Source: Symbiodinium natans (Eukaryota > Sar > Dinophyceae > Suessiales > Symbiodiniaceae). Taken from it: a DNA stretch of 64,000 nt. Of this stretch, positions 1 through 12,600 are shown piece by piece (position 1 is the first letter of the stretch; every line of letters begins with the position of its first letter). Location: assembly GCA_905221605.1 (NCBI GenBank), contig CAJNDS010002371.1, positions 337,678 through 401,677 of the forward strand, given 5' to 3'. A model generated the notes under the pieces. That model did no database searches and was not told where the DNA came from. It saw only the letters and a list, made by a program, of their open reading frames with translations. The position numbers and the translations under genes were made by a program.

Positions 1-3000
1 CCCTGGAACAGCGCGAAGGCCGCATCTGTCAAAAGCAACCAAAAGCAAGCTCAGAACTGCAGAAGCCTCCCCTGCAAGGGCCACCAGGCTCGTTAAACAG
101 GGGCAAAACATGTGCCATAAGACCTAGTACCAAAACCAAACGTTTCTAGACAGGCACCATCTGAAAGCAAAACCTTGTCAGCGATAGATGGTCTCCGAGC
201 TTTTTTCGAGCCGTTTCCATAAACACAGAGGGTGCCCCGAGCCTCGTACAGCAAGCAATCATCTGCTGCAGCACAATACCGTGAGGCCCAGCCTTCGCAG
301 GGCACCCGGCTGCACAAAACTGCAACGCTTCTTGGCTTTCTGCATCTGCTCAGTGCCGCACCCTGTTCGGGAGTCTCACAGAGCATCCTGTCGCCGAACA
401 CTATTCCTGGCACAGGCTTCACAGGCTTCAGAATCGGGCACCAAAGCACCTTTGCACCGACACCTGCAAGTTTGTGAATCCTCAAGCATTCACAAACTGC
501 CCACACCTAGGGGAGCTTGACGTGCAGAATGCATGTGCATTCAGGTTTTAAGCAGGCTTCAGTCAGCCTGGCAGAAGTCGTCGCTTCTCCTGCAGAAATG
601 ATGTTATCAAAGCAACACCGATCCTTACCGGCATGATGCACACCCCTCCTGATCTGAGGTTGTTCCGGACAGGTTGAGCCTCAGCAGCTTGAAACAAGTG
701 TTGATGCTCAGTACCCGCGGTTTTGTGAAATGGCATGGCCAGGCCAAAGTCGTTTGGGGTAGAAGAACAACGTCACAAATTGTCAAGCTCGTTTGTTTAA
801 GCTTATTTGGCCTGGAGCCCAGGCGTCGGCTCACACCTTCTGGGAAGGATCACGAGCTACCTCAAGCTTGGAGCTCTTGAAAGCTAGAATCTGCTAGATG
901 TCCAGATGGAGGACCTTGGGACCCAAGGTGTGTCTGCACGAAGCCGGTCCAGCACCTCCAAAGCTGGTCCCGAGCAGGGGGTCTGAAGCAGGTAATGGCG
1001 GCTTTAAAGCAGACATCCATGCAAGTGGGGCTTCAGAAGGGGTCATGGGAGGTCACAGACGTGCCTTTTGTGGTGGGAGTCTGGGCCCGAAAAGGGCTCA
1101 GAGGAGGACAGAGGGGATTGGGGATTGAGGGTTAAGAGTGAGTGCTGTTAAGGTCTTTCACGGTTTGGTTCGGCTGTTCTGGGAAACGGTCCACAAGGGC
1201 TCCTCACGAGGGAATCCATTTTGTCTGGATCGAACGTTGTTTAGTGTGCGATACCACCGTTCCATCTGTCCCACAATGAGGCGTTTCTTCTCAAGGCCAT
1301 GCATTTTCGAAATAGCAGCTCTGGTGGGGGACTGGCCCGAAACCGAGGAGGTTCCTGAAAAAACAGCGACAGAGGCAAGGGGACCCCGGGTTTCTCAGCA
1401 AGAATTTAAATCGATGTTCTAGGGCAGCAGGTTGTCTCAAGAGGTTTTGGGACGCAACTTTTTCTGGACTTGAAAGCCTGTAAAGCCTAAACAGCTAAAT
1501 CTTCATTGGCGCACCAGAACTCTCGTCATAAGGGAAGAAACTTTCTGTTGAATATGCAACGCAAGGTTTGATATCGGGCCTAGGCCCAAAGGAGCAAATC
1601 GGGCAAGGGTCACTGCAGCTGGACGCAATCTTCGATCTACAGGCCTGCAGTCCCGAAAATAAAGCAAGGAGGAATGCTTCATCAAAGAAAGCAACGATTC
1701 GGCCGAAAGAGCGCGGAAGTATCATCCAAAACGTGCCCAGGTAGTTCACCTCACTAGTCAGTTGAGAAGGGAACGGGTGCCGGCCTATACTAGCCATGCA
1801 GCATTTGCATCTGCAGGGAAAGAGGAGTCATGTTGAGAAACATGCGACGGTGGAAGAATTTGGAAAGATGTTCGCACTAATCTTCGTTGAGCTGAAGGAA
1901 CCAAGTATCCCCAAGCAGAGCACTCGACAGTTGGTCCAGCATGACTTGACTGAGTAGGGAATATGGGAGTCTCAGAAAACGAAAACAGTGATCAAGCGAC
2001 ATGACTATATTGATTGTTGTCACTGCGAAAGTCGCTCCGGCGATCACCGGCAGCATTTCACCACTTAAGGCTTCAAAGGAAAAGAAGAGCATCTGGAAAG
2101 AGAACGCGGTACAGGCGTGTATTACTTATGGCAATCGTGAGGGTAACACCAGGAGACTTCGGCTCACACCCTGCATTGTGGTGAGAAGCTTGGGGGCAAT
2201 GCCATAATATTTGGTAGTCGGAATCGGACAGAAATATGTGCCAGCCTCGTTAGTGAAAGCATGGGCAGACGCGGCCTTCGTTTCTTGAGCCATAAGGTAA
2301 GTCAACCCAATGTGTGTTTCAAAAAAATCTGGTCATACTCAAGAGATCTCAATGTAGACCTTTGACATGGCCGCTGCCGCAAGTGCTGTGTAACGCAAAC
2401 TATACCGTCAAGAAAGCCTAGCGAAAAAACAATGGAAGTCTGGCCTACATCTACAACATAATGGCACAAAGGCCTTCCAAAAGTAAAGGTGCACTGTCAT
2501 ATGTCCGAGAAGTGCCGGCTAAGTGGGCTCCGGCTGAGCACGGCTCCAGTCTTGACTTTGTCGTGTGAAGGAAACCCCCATAAAGTAAATTCTCCCGAAT
2601 CAACAGGTTCAAAACACTCTCATTAAAATCTTCCACGCTTACACAATATCCAGTTGTGATGATGTTGACACCCGTGAGGTTGCCAAATCTATTCAAAAAA
2701 ACCATTTTATCGCAGCGTTGATTACCTTGCCTCGCGGCAACGGTACACTGATGGAGAAAAACACTCAACGACCGCAAATCTCCGGGCGGGGAGAGAGAAG
2801 AAACTTTGGTGGTAGAGAAACGCCCAGTTTGCGAGTATTGGTGTTTGCCAGGCGGTGTTTCGTTACCAAGGATGCAAAGCGGAGTTTAAGCAGGCCAGAA
2901 TGGAGACTTGGGAGGATGCAGCCCAGAGCCGTCCATTGGGCGACATCTCGGAACTGAACAGTCAGTGCTGGACAACTCCCTATTATGTGGAAAAGGTCCG

Positions 3001-6000
3001 TCAGAGCAAGTGTGGGGTAAAGGACGGGGAATGGGAGCTCGACGAGTCGTAGGGGCAAGCAGCATTGTCAGGGCCAGAAGACCCTGATGCCTCCCTCCAC
3101 AGTTCGGCAACTACAACGGCTGACGCCAATCTTGGCTGCACTTAGGAGGGTAGCTATAAATCAATGTTTTGCTGCCATATTACGAAACCAAATACCCCCC
3201 AAAAAAGGCTAAGGATCTAAAGTTACAGTAAAGCACCACAAAGCAATAACATCCGACCAGGCAAGACCAACTGTCGAACGTTCATGCGATTGTTCCTCTC
3301 TAACTTGGCCATGCAAAGCACACATACCAAGTCTCCCACATGGCGCTGAGGGCAAGGCTCGAGCTCGCCACTGATCAGCAAGTAGCATGCATGCGGAGTG
3401 TCATCCTGACAGATCGCAGGTGCATATCCTCTGGGGAAAACCATCTGCGATCAACAGCACCACCGACTACTCGATGATTGGTCCAATGCCTCACGACAAA
3501 GCCAGCTGCGGGCCGGCAGCTTGCGAAGTGCCCCACTGCAGAGAATCGTCTGGCGAATGTCCCGCCTGCTGCCAGGCAGAACAGTGGTGTGGAGGCTGCA
3601 GGTTTCATTTTGGCGCCCAGCACGTTGGTTTTCCTACGTTCACATGGCCAGGGCCACAAGCCCCCTTCTGTCCAAAGACTCTCACCCCACTCGCTGGCAT
3701 CACGCTCAGCGAAGGTGATTTGGGGATTGGGTTTCGGCTTCAGGGGTCACAGGCTGGGCCCTAGCCAAAGCACCACCTGCTACCTGCTCATTAGGGTTCA
3801 TGGTTCCCAACTCAGCATGTCGGATTCGGGCTTACGGTTTCCTGCCTCCTTTCTGGGGCTTGGGGATGCAAATCTCCTGCAGAGGTTCCAAGTTCATGTA
3901 CTACTCCCCATCTTCTTCAGGTTCTCCTTTCCAGGATCATGATTTCCACCATGTCTCCCATTTGGATGGAGGGTGCCTTCGCCAATGTCTCCTTTGGGGG
4001 GGCATACTGTAGGGCTTCCCTCACAATCTCCTGCTTTAGGTAGCATTGCGGTCGGTCGCCAACACCACCAAGAAACGGACACGCTTGAAAAGCCAAGGAA
4101 GCGAAGGGAGCTGGTCAAAAAAAAACATGTTCAGCTGTGTTTGTCTGAGGTCTGCGCGGAAGAGCTCGCAAGATTGGGCTTCGGGCCAGCGGAGTCTCCT
4201 TCAAACCGCAACTTCCGCAATGGCTTCCCGTATGGACAACTTGCATTGTCCCCACTCCTCAAGCCACCAGAGATCTTGACTCAACACGTCGGGCGGGGTC
4301 AGCACACGTCCCAAGAAGGCCATCACCTACGCAGAAATACAACTCACAGGACAACTTCTCCTCGCTTCAGTCTGGCTGCTAGCCTCCAAGCCAATCGCAG
4401 CTCGATGGTGCTGCACCTTGACAAAGGAAGCTGCCAAAATGATCTCTCGCTGCTTCATTAGGCTCCAGCATGGCGGTGGTAGTCAGTCTTCGAAAGGGAG
4501 AAGACCTGGCGTGGCTAAAAACGACAACATGTCCATCCATGTATCCATGTCCATGTCTGCCACCTTGCCGCGCCGCAATGCAACGAGCGATACCTCGCTC
4601 ACCAGCGCTGGAGACACACCGTAGACGCACCCCACAAAAAATTCCAATGCTCACTGCTCAAAACTCAAAAGCCACTGGGTGAAAGACGTTGCAAGTGCAT
4701 GAGGCTGCCATAGCCCACCTCATACATCTCGAACATGTCAGACACTTGAAAGCGAAAGCCTTCAACATGGCTACCATCGTGGGAGCGCTGCTCGCTGTGG
4801 GGCACCACGTTGTCCTTTTGTCGCCATGGCACAGAACAGCACAAATCAATGCAGCAGCTCAGTGCTGATGGAAGGTCCGAAGGTCCTTCTCAGTGATGTC
4901 AACGCACGTCCACTGCTGCTCGTAGCCCGTAAAACCTTGCAAGGAACAGGCTGGATGATGTCACCTCAAGAATTGACAATCACACGAGCAATAGCTTGCC
5001 TCGACTTTTCCGTGAGGCCACAGAGAGACGTTGCAGAGGTTTCGGAGGTTGCGGCGACTGCGAAGTCTGCGTCGAATGCGTCGACTCGGAGCCCTGCAAG
5101 CAATCATGGCACGTGCGTGAAAATCAAGCGACAACACCATGCAATCGTCAAGGTCCTTCAAGGCTCGTCGAGCTCGCTGAATCGCTTCCTTGGTACCGAA
5201 CTTTGGCACATGCTTCGATCTGCGGCAACAAACCTGAGGTCCTCAGAAAAATTGAGGAGCACACTTCGCTCAGACGAGCATGTGCAGACATGACTTTACC
5301 TGTACTTGGCTTTGCTCCATGAACGTGCAGGGCTTATTGACATGTGGACATGCCTTCTGGCATGCGGCGCCAAGCGCTAACAACCTTGCAAAGTGAGCGA
5401 GCAATGCCACACGATACCACAAGATACCACAAGGAAACAAAAGTCCGCCACAACACCAGCTGAGGAAAACACAGAAGACAGCGGCAGCAGCACATCTGCT
5501 GGCTTCTCGCCCTGATGGGTCAACACCTCCGCGCGATGGTTCAGCAGAGCTGGTTGACAAAATGGCTATGTCGTCTTGCTGCAATGAACTTGCCTCTCTG
5601 CTTGCATTCCTCCTTCATTCGTGCTACCCGTGGAATACTTGTCCAGCCCACCACTAGGACCCCCATGAGGACTTGCAAACCGTGCAACTTTACTATACTG
5701 CGTCATATATCTCCCTGGCCTGATCTTGATGCACATCCCGTACTTCCAAAGCGAAAGCAACCTCAATTGACAGCATCAAGGTCTGCAAGTTCAATTCACC
5801 TACATGCCGAGCCACCTACTGCTTCGAGCGTCTCACTGGACAATCGTGCGAATACTGGCACACGCCTGCAAATGTTCAAAAACATTCCGGTCGGGCTTGC
5901 AGCCCAGGCTGAGGGTGTGGTTTTGGTTAGTTTGAGATCATTCGCCGTTCGGGTTTCGAACGTGCGAGTCTGTGCGCAGGAACGAAGCTGCAAAAACACA

Positions 6001-7430
6001 TGTCAAGGGACCCTTTTGTGGTGACAAGCCATGGTCAGGTGAATTAAAACGGTCCACGAACCTCAGGTACTGCACCAGCATAGCCACGTCTGAGATGCTG
6101 CGAAGAGACGGAGACCTCGCTCGCATCACTGAACTGCCGAGGGCGTCCCTCTCAAGCACGCTACAACATGCGCCCTGAATTAGCATGAATTAGCGTCAGG
6201 TACTCTCACTGAACCAGCTGGCGAGAATCGAGCTGACACTGCATGGTAAGGCCACTGCTTCGCAGCAACGAAGAACGCTGCTGCCTCTGGCTATGCATCC
6301 AGAACTTTGCTGACACAACTCTCACGGAACTGGAACTGTGGATGAAACGATGAAACTGTGAAAGGTTGGCAGAAAATATTCGACGAAGAGGCAGAAACCT
6401 ATCAGGTAGACAGGACACCACTAGGTGAATCAGAGTGGCAAACAAACATGACCATGGGTCCAGACAACGGGAGATCACAGATCGACGCGTTGTGACTTCC
6501 AAGCACTTCTACTGGAATGAAACGGACACTGCGGGCCACGGCTCCAGACAGTATCACGCCCAACAGGAAAAAACAATATGACCTTGTTGCAGTACAAAGC
6601 CTTGCTGGGGTGCAGGCACGCTCGGCTGCAAGGGCAAAGGGTGCTCCAAGCCTTCGAATCAGGGAAAAGCTGAAAAGCTCCTTTCACGGATGCTGCCTTC
6701 GAAACGAAACAATACGGCTTGTGCAGCCTGTCGACAAACTCTGGGTCGACTTTGACACTTGCCACGAAGCACTTCGACTGAATTGTCGGATCCTGGCCAT
6801 GACTTCTTGCAAGTGCATCCCACGATCTTGGTGCAGTGTAAAGAATGTGAAGAGTCCTTGCTGCTTGGTCTCCAAGAAAACCAGGAAGGCAGAAATGGGT
6901 TCAAGTCCACCAGCAGTGCTCCTGGACGAACTTGACCTGCACCAGACGCTGCGCCGATGTGAGCCGCTTAGCTTCAAAGAGTAGCGTGGTCGTCAAGAGG
7001 AGAACGCAGAGACGTAAGCTTTCGTGAAGACCAGGTACCAGAACAATGCCCAGCCGGCACAACCCAGCTGGAGTACTGGTACATATGTCATGTCTGACGT
7101 GACCATGGGTGGAAGGCAACCCTTGCTCCTGACTGGGCTTGGAAGGATGCTACTTGCCGGGACATACCAGACCATGAACTGGAGCATATGACTCACGCCT
7201 TGATTGCAGCGAAGCCACCGATGGGAATTCAAGTGGGTCAGAGACAGAGCATGGGACAGCTCGATTCAAGAACACACGTGTTCAGCCAGTCTCCATCATG
7301 TTCCATCATGTGAGGAAACGACGAAACAAGTGGGACTAGTGCAGCAAACCTGCTCGCGTCGAAGCATGCAGCCGAGATTCCCGAAGCATAAGCGAACTGA
7401 AGTCAAAGCACCGAGAGAAACTTAAGGTAC
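1..7430. other. gene-poor stretch with unassigned minus-strand coding-like pieces
   Basis: No gene could be resolved. Several short minus-strand segments read like exons: 4690-4760 (FQVSDMFEMYEVGYGSLMHL), 5140-5205 (TKEAIQRARRALKDLDDC), 6055-6180 (around SISDVAMLVQYLRFVDRF), 6690-6770 (ASVKVDPEFVDRLHK) and 1880-2090 (around EMLPVIAGATFAVTTINIV, possibly membrane-spanning). They have amino-acid-like composition and lie next to AG/GC or AG/GT dinucleotides, but I recognise no family and cannot join them with confidence. Nothing readable was seen on the plus strand. Confidence 0.2.
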
Positions 7431-7537
7431 ATCCGCCGAGGCCTCGGGCCGGAGGTGTATAGGCACACGCAAACCCATTTTTCGGACCCTTTTTTTGCCT
7501 CAAATGGGTATTCGCCAGGACCAGAGGCAGTTGAAGC

Positions 7538-7592
7538 CCCCCCCCCACCCCCCCCCGCCCTACCCGCCCCCCCCTCCCCCCCCCCTCCCCAC
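7538..7592. repeat. C-rich homopolymer tract
   Basis: Runs of 5 to 9 cytosines broken by single A, T or G bases. This is low-complexity sequence just before the telomere-like block. Proline-rich reading frames across it are artefacts. Confidence 0.9.
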
Positions 7593-7639
7593 TCCTGTAA
7601 CCACGGCCGGGGATGCATTACACGAGCCGAAGAGTCTAA

Positions 7640-7885
7640 GCTTGAACCTAAACCTTAAACCTTGAGCCTCAAACCTTCAACAAACCCCCCCCCCTCCCCC
7701 TTTATTGAGGGGCCTGGCTCAACCCTACGATTACTCCAAGTTGAACCCTAAACCCAAAAAAACCCTAAGCCCCAAAGCGTGAACCTTGAGCCCTAAGCCC
7801 TCAATCCTAAACTAACCCTCAAACCCTAAACCCCAAACCATAAACCATAAACCCGGAACCCTAAACCCTAAACCCAACCCTTATT
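7640..7885. repeat. interstitial telomere-like repeats (CCCTAAA family, degenerate)
   Basis: About 245 bp of degenerate units such as CCCTAAA, CCTTAAA, CCATAAA and CCCTCAA, ending in two clean CCCTAAACCCTAAA units near 7858-7875. The plus strand is the C-rich strand. Dinoflagellate telomeres are of the TTTAGGG type (established knowledge), so this is most likely an internal telomere-like tract. Ordinary sequence continues on both sides, so it is not a chromosome end. Confidence 0.85.
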
Positions 7886-7899
7886 GCTTGGGGTCCAGC

Positions 7900-9640
7900 G
7901 ACTTGGGCGCTGCGGAATCACCATGCTCACACGGATGCGCTGGGCCGGGCCGAGGCGGGTCGCGTAGCGTTAAAATTAAGGGTCATGCCTTCAAGCACCT
8001 AGCGAAAGGTTACGGCACGTTGCGCAACGTTCGACTTTTGGACCGGACGGTCTTGCGTCCAATGATGTATAGTGCGCAAGTTGACGAACTAAGCATTGAA
8101 TGCTTCGAGTGTAGGCACTTGTCATCACTTCTCACACATCGAACCCCAGATCGTGACAAGTGCGGGGGGGGAAGCCCATGCGAGGCACGAGAGCACGACA
8201 TCAAAGCATGCGCAACATCCACACCGTCATCGAACTCTGTTCACAAGCAATGCTAATTTCACGCCACCACAGGAGGTGCATGACGTGTCTGTTGTGTTGT
8301 GCCCTCAAACCGGAGGAAGTTCGGGTTTCCGATGCTTCCGCCTTCGGCTGCTTGCCAGTCCATGCTGCCATGTACCAGGATTCGCAGAACCGCCGAAGCC
8401 TCGGGGGCGTTAGCCGATCCTGAGATGGCAGAGTATCTGGGCGCGTGGAGAGGCATTTAAGAGAAGCTCCGGACTTGCCACAGTCCCAAGTTCGCGAGCT
8501 TGTTGCAGCAGCCTGGTCGTGGTTCATCATATGACGGGCCAAATTTCAGTTAGGACGGACTTTGCTTTGGCTGTATGAAGCCGGCAGCTCAAAGAGCAAC
8601 CACTGAAAAGGCCGGCCGTGAGGAGAAGGACCCGGGTCCAGGCCTTGTCATGGGCGCAGAATACTGGGCTTCAAGGACGCGCTTGAAAGAACGAAGGTTG
8701 CAAGCATGGATGCGGCAAGAGGCCAAGCAAAAGCAAGTAGCGTCAAAAACAAAAACTTGAAGCCTCAAAGCTCTCTTCTTCAACGCCCAAGTTGGCAGAG
8801 CAAGCTGGGGAGTAGACGCCGGATCCACCGCTGCACCCGAAGCAATGTGGCCTCATCCCCGTTCTCGCATTCTTGAAAGTATCTCGCCATGCACGTTCGC
8901 TACACCAAATCATTGCTGACCATGCCTGGCTCCGGATGCCGTTTAACCTGATTGCACACTCGGAAATGAAAATCGACCGACACCTTAAGATCGAGAGAGA
9001 GAGAGAGGGGGAGATCCACACAAGGGAGAGGAGGAGTAAACAACACATAGATGTACACAAGCACACATCGGCTGCTGGCATCGGCGGATGTAGGTGTCTG
9101 CGGAGCCACCTGCACATCTACCTGCGCAGCTCTGACAGTCCGAGAAAGTTTCTCAAACACCCTCGAAGACAGGAGATAAGACAGGAATGCTTTAGGAAGC
9201 TTACCGTACTTTCAATGCAGACCTGCATACTGGCACGGTCCAACTTAATCTGAACATGGAGGCACCGTGTCGTGTGTGTGTGCGTGCACCCAGAACCACA
9301 CTGACATCCACTGGTAACTGTGCAGCTTCTGCTGCGGGTATGACTGATGACTGCCATATTATGCTGCTCTGCCCGTGCAAGAGTTCCTTGCACTTGGAAT
9401 ACACCTCGGTTTGCCTACGAAGGGGCAAATGCTTGCCACTTTCCAATGTCACTCACTTGCAGAGTTCCAGTAGCAGAGAAAATGAGAGCAAGAAACACTC
9501 GGCTGCTTTCACCATGATGGTCTGCCTTCTTCTTTTTTGTCGAAGTCTCAATAAGTCTCAGTAGTTCGCCTCGGCTTCCTGCCGAGCAGCTGCTGCTGGA
9601 TCCGGTCTCCTCCCGCCTAACCCAACCCTTCCCCCCATGC
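7900..9640. other. intergenic, no gene resolved
   Basis: Contains a short (AG)n run at 8992-9010. A few minus-strand coding-like words occur near 9140-9160 (FEKLSRTVRAAQ) and 9350-9450. None could be tied to a gene. Confidence 0.3.
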
Positions 9641-9649
9641 ATAATTTTG

Positions 9650-9671
9650 ACCCCCCCCCCCCCCCCCCCCT
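9650..9671. repeat. poly-C tract
   Basis: About 22 consecutive cytosines interrupted at most once. More C-rich sequence follows at 9745-9790. Confidence 0.9.
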
Positions 9672-12600
9672 GTGGGACCCACCCGATGGCTTGGAGCAGC
9701 TGCAAACCGCTGCCATGGAGGGTCTCGCCTGTCGGTTACAAACGAAACCGCCCCTCCCCCCTTCCCCCCCCCTCGCCCTCCCCAACCCCTTGCACGCCCT
9801 GCATTGCACCTCAAACCTTCGTCAGCTTCCTGCCGATAAGCGTATTTTGTGCCTGCTCCTTCCCCAACCAACCCTTCCCACTGGAACGCCCCTGTGGGAG
9901 GGGACCCCCCTAGAGGTCGCCTCCAGGTGTCATCGCCACATACTGCATGCTCTGGGCTGGCCCGGCTGCCGAGGCGGCGCGCAAGCGTTTGCAACTATCT
10001 TGCCTCTTGGCCCCGACTGTGCAAAAACATAAACCATGTAAGCCAGCCTCCTCGGGATAAAGTCTGTCCGCGAGCCTTGTGTGAAGCTACGGCGCCCTAC
10101 TGGGACATCAAAGCTGAGCTCTCTCCCCGCATCTCCTCGGTAGACCGGGCTGCGCACCAGCACAGCTGGCTTGCCGGTGTGTCTCTAAATATGCGACTGC
10201 TCTGCAAGAATCTCACCAGGACCTGCACACGGGAAGCAGTGTGAAACGTGGGCTCCACTGATGCTGAAATGGTGCCTTAGGCGAATAAATGTATCTATGT
10301 TGAAAGCTGTTCAAAGCCATTCTGCTGATGGAAACTATCCTCTGATCTACTCATACACACTCATCCTCTCAATGCGGTATAAAAAATCTCACACTTTGCC
10401 ACCGCTTCGCAAGTCCCTCTCGTCGCGTCTGAGCGACTCGCATTTGCATCTCCGCTCTCTTCGATGTCCTTGCAGATGTCCTTTCTACAAAAACAATAGC
10501 AAACACGAGCCCACGTTGGGATAACTTAGCAAGGTTTGGCTCTAAGCTGGGATGCAGGATTATGCAGGATTCGTCAGGAAGTAGATACCACCAAATGCCG
10601 CCAAATTCGCCTCCTCTTCCTCAACACTCATCCACGAGCCCAATCGGGCGCCAGGCACCTCGACGCAGAGTGCCACGCGGATTGCTGACAGCATGCAAAA
10701 TGCGTATAGCTGCCGTGCCTCACCCTGACCATGGGGACTGGCCTGAGTTTGCGGAATACCTCGTACCAGGCACCTGCTCCGTCTCACCCCTCTGCTTCAG
10801 CACACACCACACCTGCAGGAGTCTTCGTGTCTTTATCCATGGTCTGCCCAACGGTTTCCCATTGGGCCTCGCGTAGCTCATCCTCGTCGAGTGACTGGCC
10901 ACTGGAAACCTCCGCACTTGTTCCGCGGGATGCGTAACACTTGTCCAAACTCCAGAGATCGGGTGGGGTGGAGTTACGATCGAAACACGCGACCCCCATG
11001 GCATTTGCAGTATTTCCTACTGCTCGTCACATTGACCAAGCATGTGCACTCGCAGCGCACACCGTGACATATGCGTGCATTCATACGGTTTTTGGTGCGT
11101 CAGATGCCGACATGTATGGCATTTACAGCACTTTCGCGTGTTTTCGCACATCCGACATTTTTAGTGCGAGATTGTCCTTAAGCATTTGGGCACGTGTGAG
11201 GGTTCAGGTCTGGGTTTCGGATTTCAATGTTTTCCTGGCTCGTGTGAGACCTTTCTGCCAGCAGCTGCCATTGCTTTGCTCACGGAGGCGTGCCTGTCAT
11301 AGCTTTAGTCTGATCATTCTCCTCCGCTTGTGTTGTGCGCCTGTTCTAGCATTGCGACCGGTTGCACTTGAGGTACAAGCTTTCCTTTTACAGTTCTCCA
11401 CTAGCAGCACTAGCAGAGGTCACGCAGCGTGCGAAGCAAATACAATCGAACATGGAATGCCCGAATAACCCGCAATTCACCACACCTGCCACGGTTGACC
11501 TTGCTTGGGCCAGCGTAAAAGAAAAACGAATCGACATTTCACGTCTGCGAAACAAGCGCTTCCCTGCCTACACAAGGCTAGGCATGTTGCGAGCATGTGC
11601 AAAACACAGGAACAGCCACCTACACCCCAACCTGCAGGTCCTGGCGAGCAATCATGGATGCCTCGGGCAAAATGTAGATTGCAAGATGGCTACGAGCACC
11701 TTATTGCAAATCCTGCACCCTGCCTGCTCATGAATAGGAACAGCCTGGTCATGACACTAAGCACCCAGTACATCATGTCCAGTTCTGATTCTCAAGAACA
11801 GCGCCTCTGGCTCACCTGCCGGCCAGAATGTGCAAAGGCTATGACTTGCAAAGGGTCTCTCCGACGAAGGTCGACCTTTGCTTGGACCATCCTCTTCGTC
11901 GCTGATGCGACCTGATCGGTGGCAACCATGGAGAACAGAAACACATGACACGAGCAAGAATCTAACCGATCTAGCCTGCTCCGCAGTCGTCGTCAATGGG
12001 TACAAACCCAACCCCCTGCAAGCACAGGCAAGTACAGACAGACACATGGCTGGCGCTGACTGCGAAGGTGTCGTGACCTGCCTGTTGTCGTTTCTTTGCC
12101 AGAACTTTCGTCCTCTCACATTGGAGTACATGAGCGAGACATATTCTGACTGCCCGACATGCCTGGCCGCCATCCATGACACTGCCGCGGCAATGCCATA
12201 CCTCTCTCTGCCCTGGCATCCAACAGTCTTGTGAAAAAAGGCAACAAATGAAAGTGGAAAGCGCCTCTTCTGTTACCTCCATCACTCTGTGCCGAGCATC
12301 AAGGCTCGCCTCTGCTATAGCTTATTGGTACTCAACTCCTCTCGTATGAACGATGCTCTGTATGCAGGCTAAGGCACAAAGCATCCTTTGGATGTCGAGA
12401 GCCGAGGCACTTGGCTTTGTGGCAGACAGCTCTAGATCTGCATGCGACGCGCTCTTCACGTCAGCATGAGGCCTACCTAGGCCTACCTGGGCCTGCCCTG
12501 GGTCCAGTGCCCCTGCGTTCTTCACAGGGCCGGACCTTCGAGCCAAGGACAACCTGCAGCATTGTCCAGAGCAGGAAATGCATCATCCACAGCCGCTGCT

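Noticed and set aside
7640-7885. A true chromosome end
   Set aside because: The repeats are degenerate and non-repetitive sequence continues on both sides.
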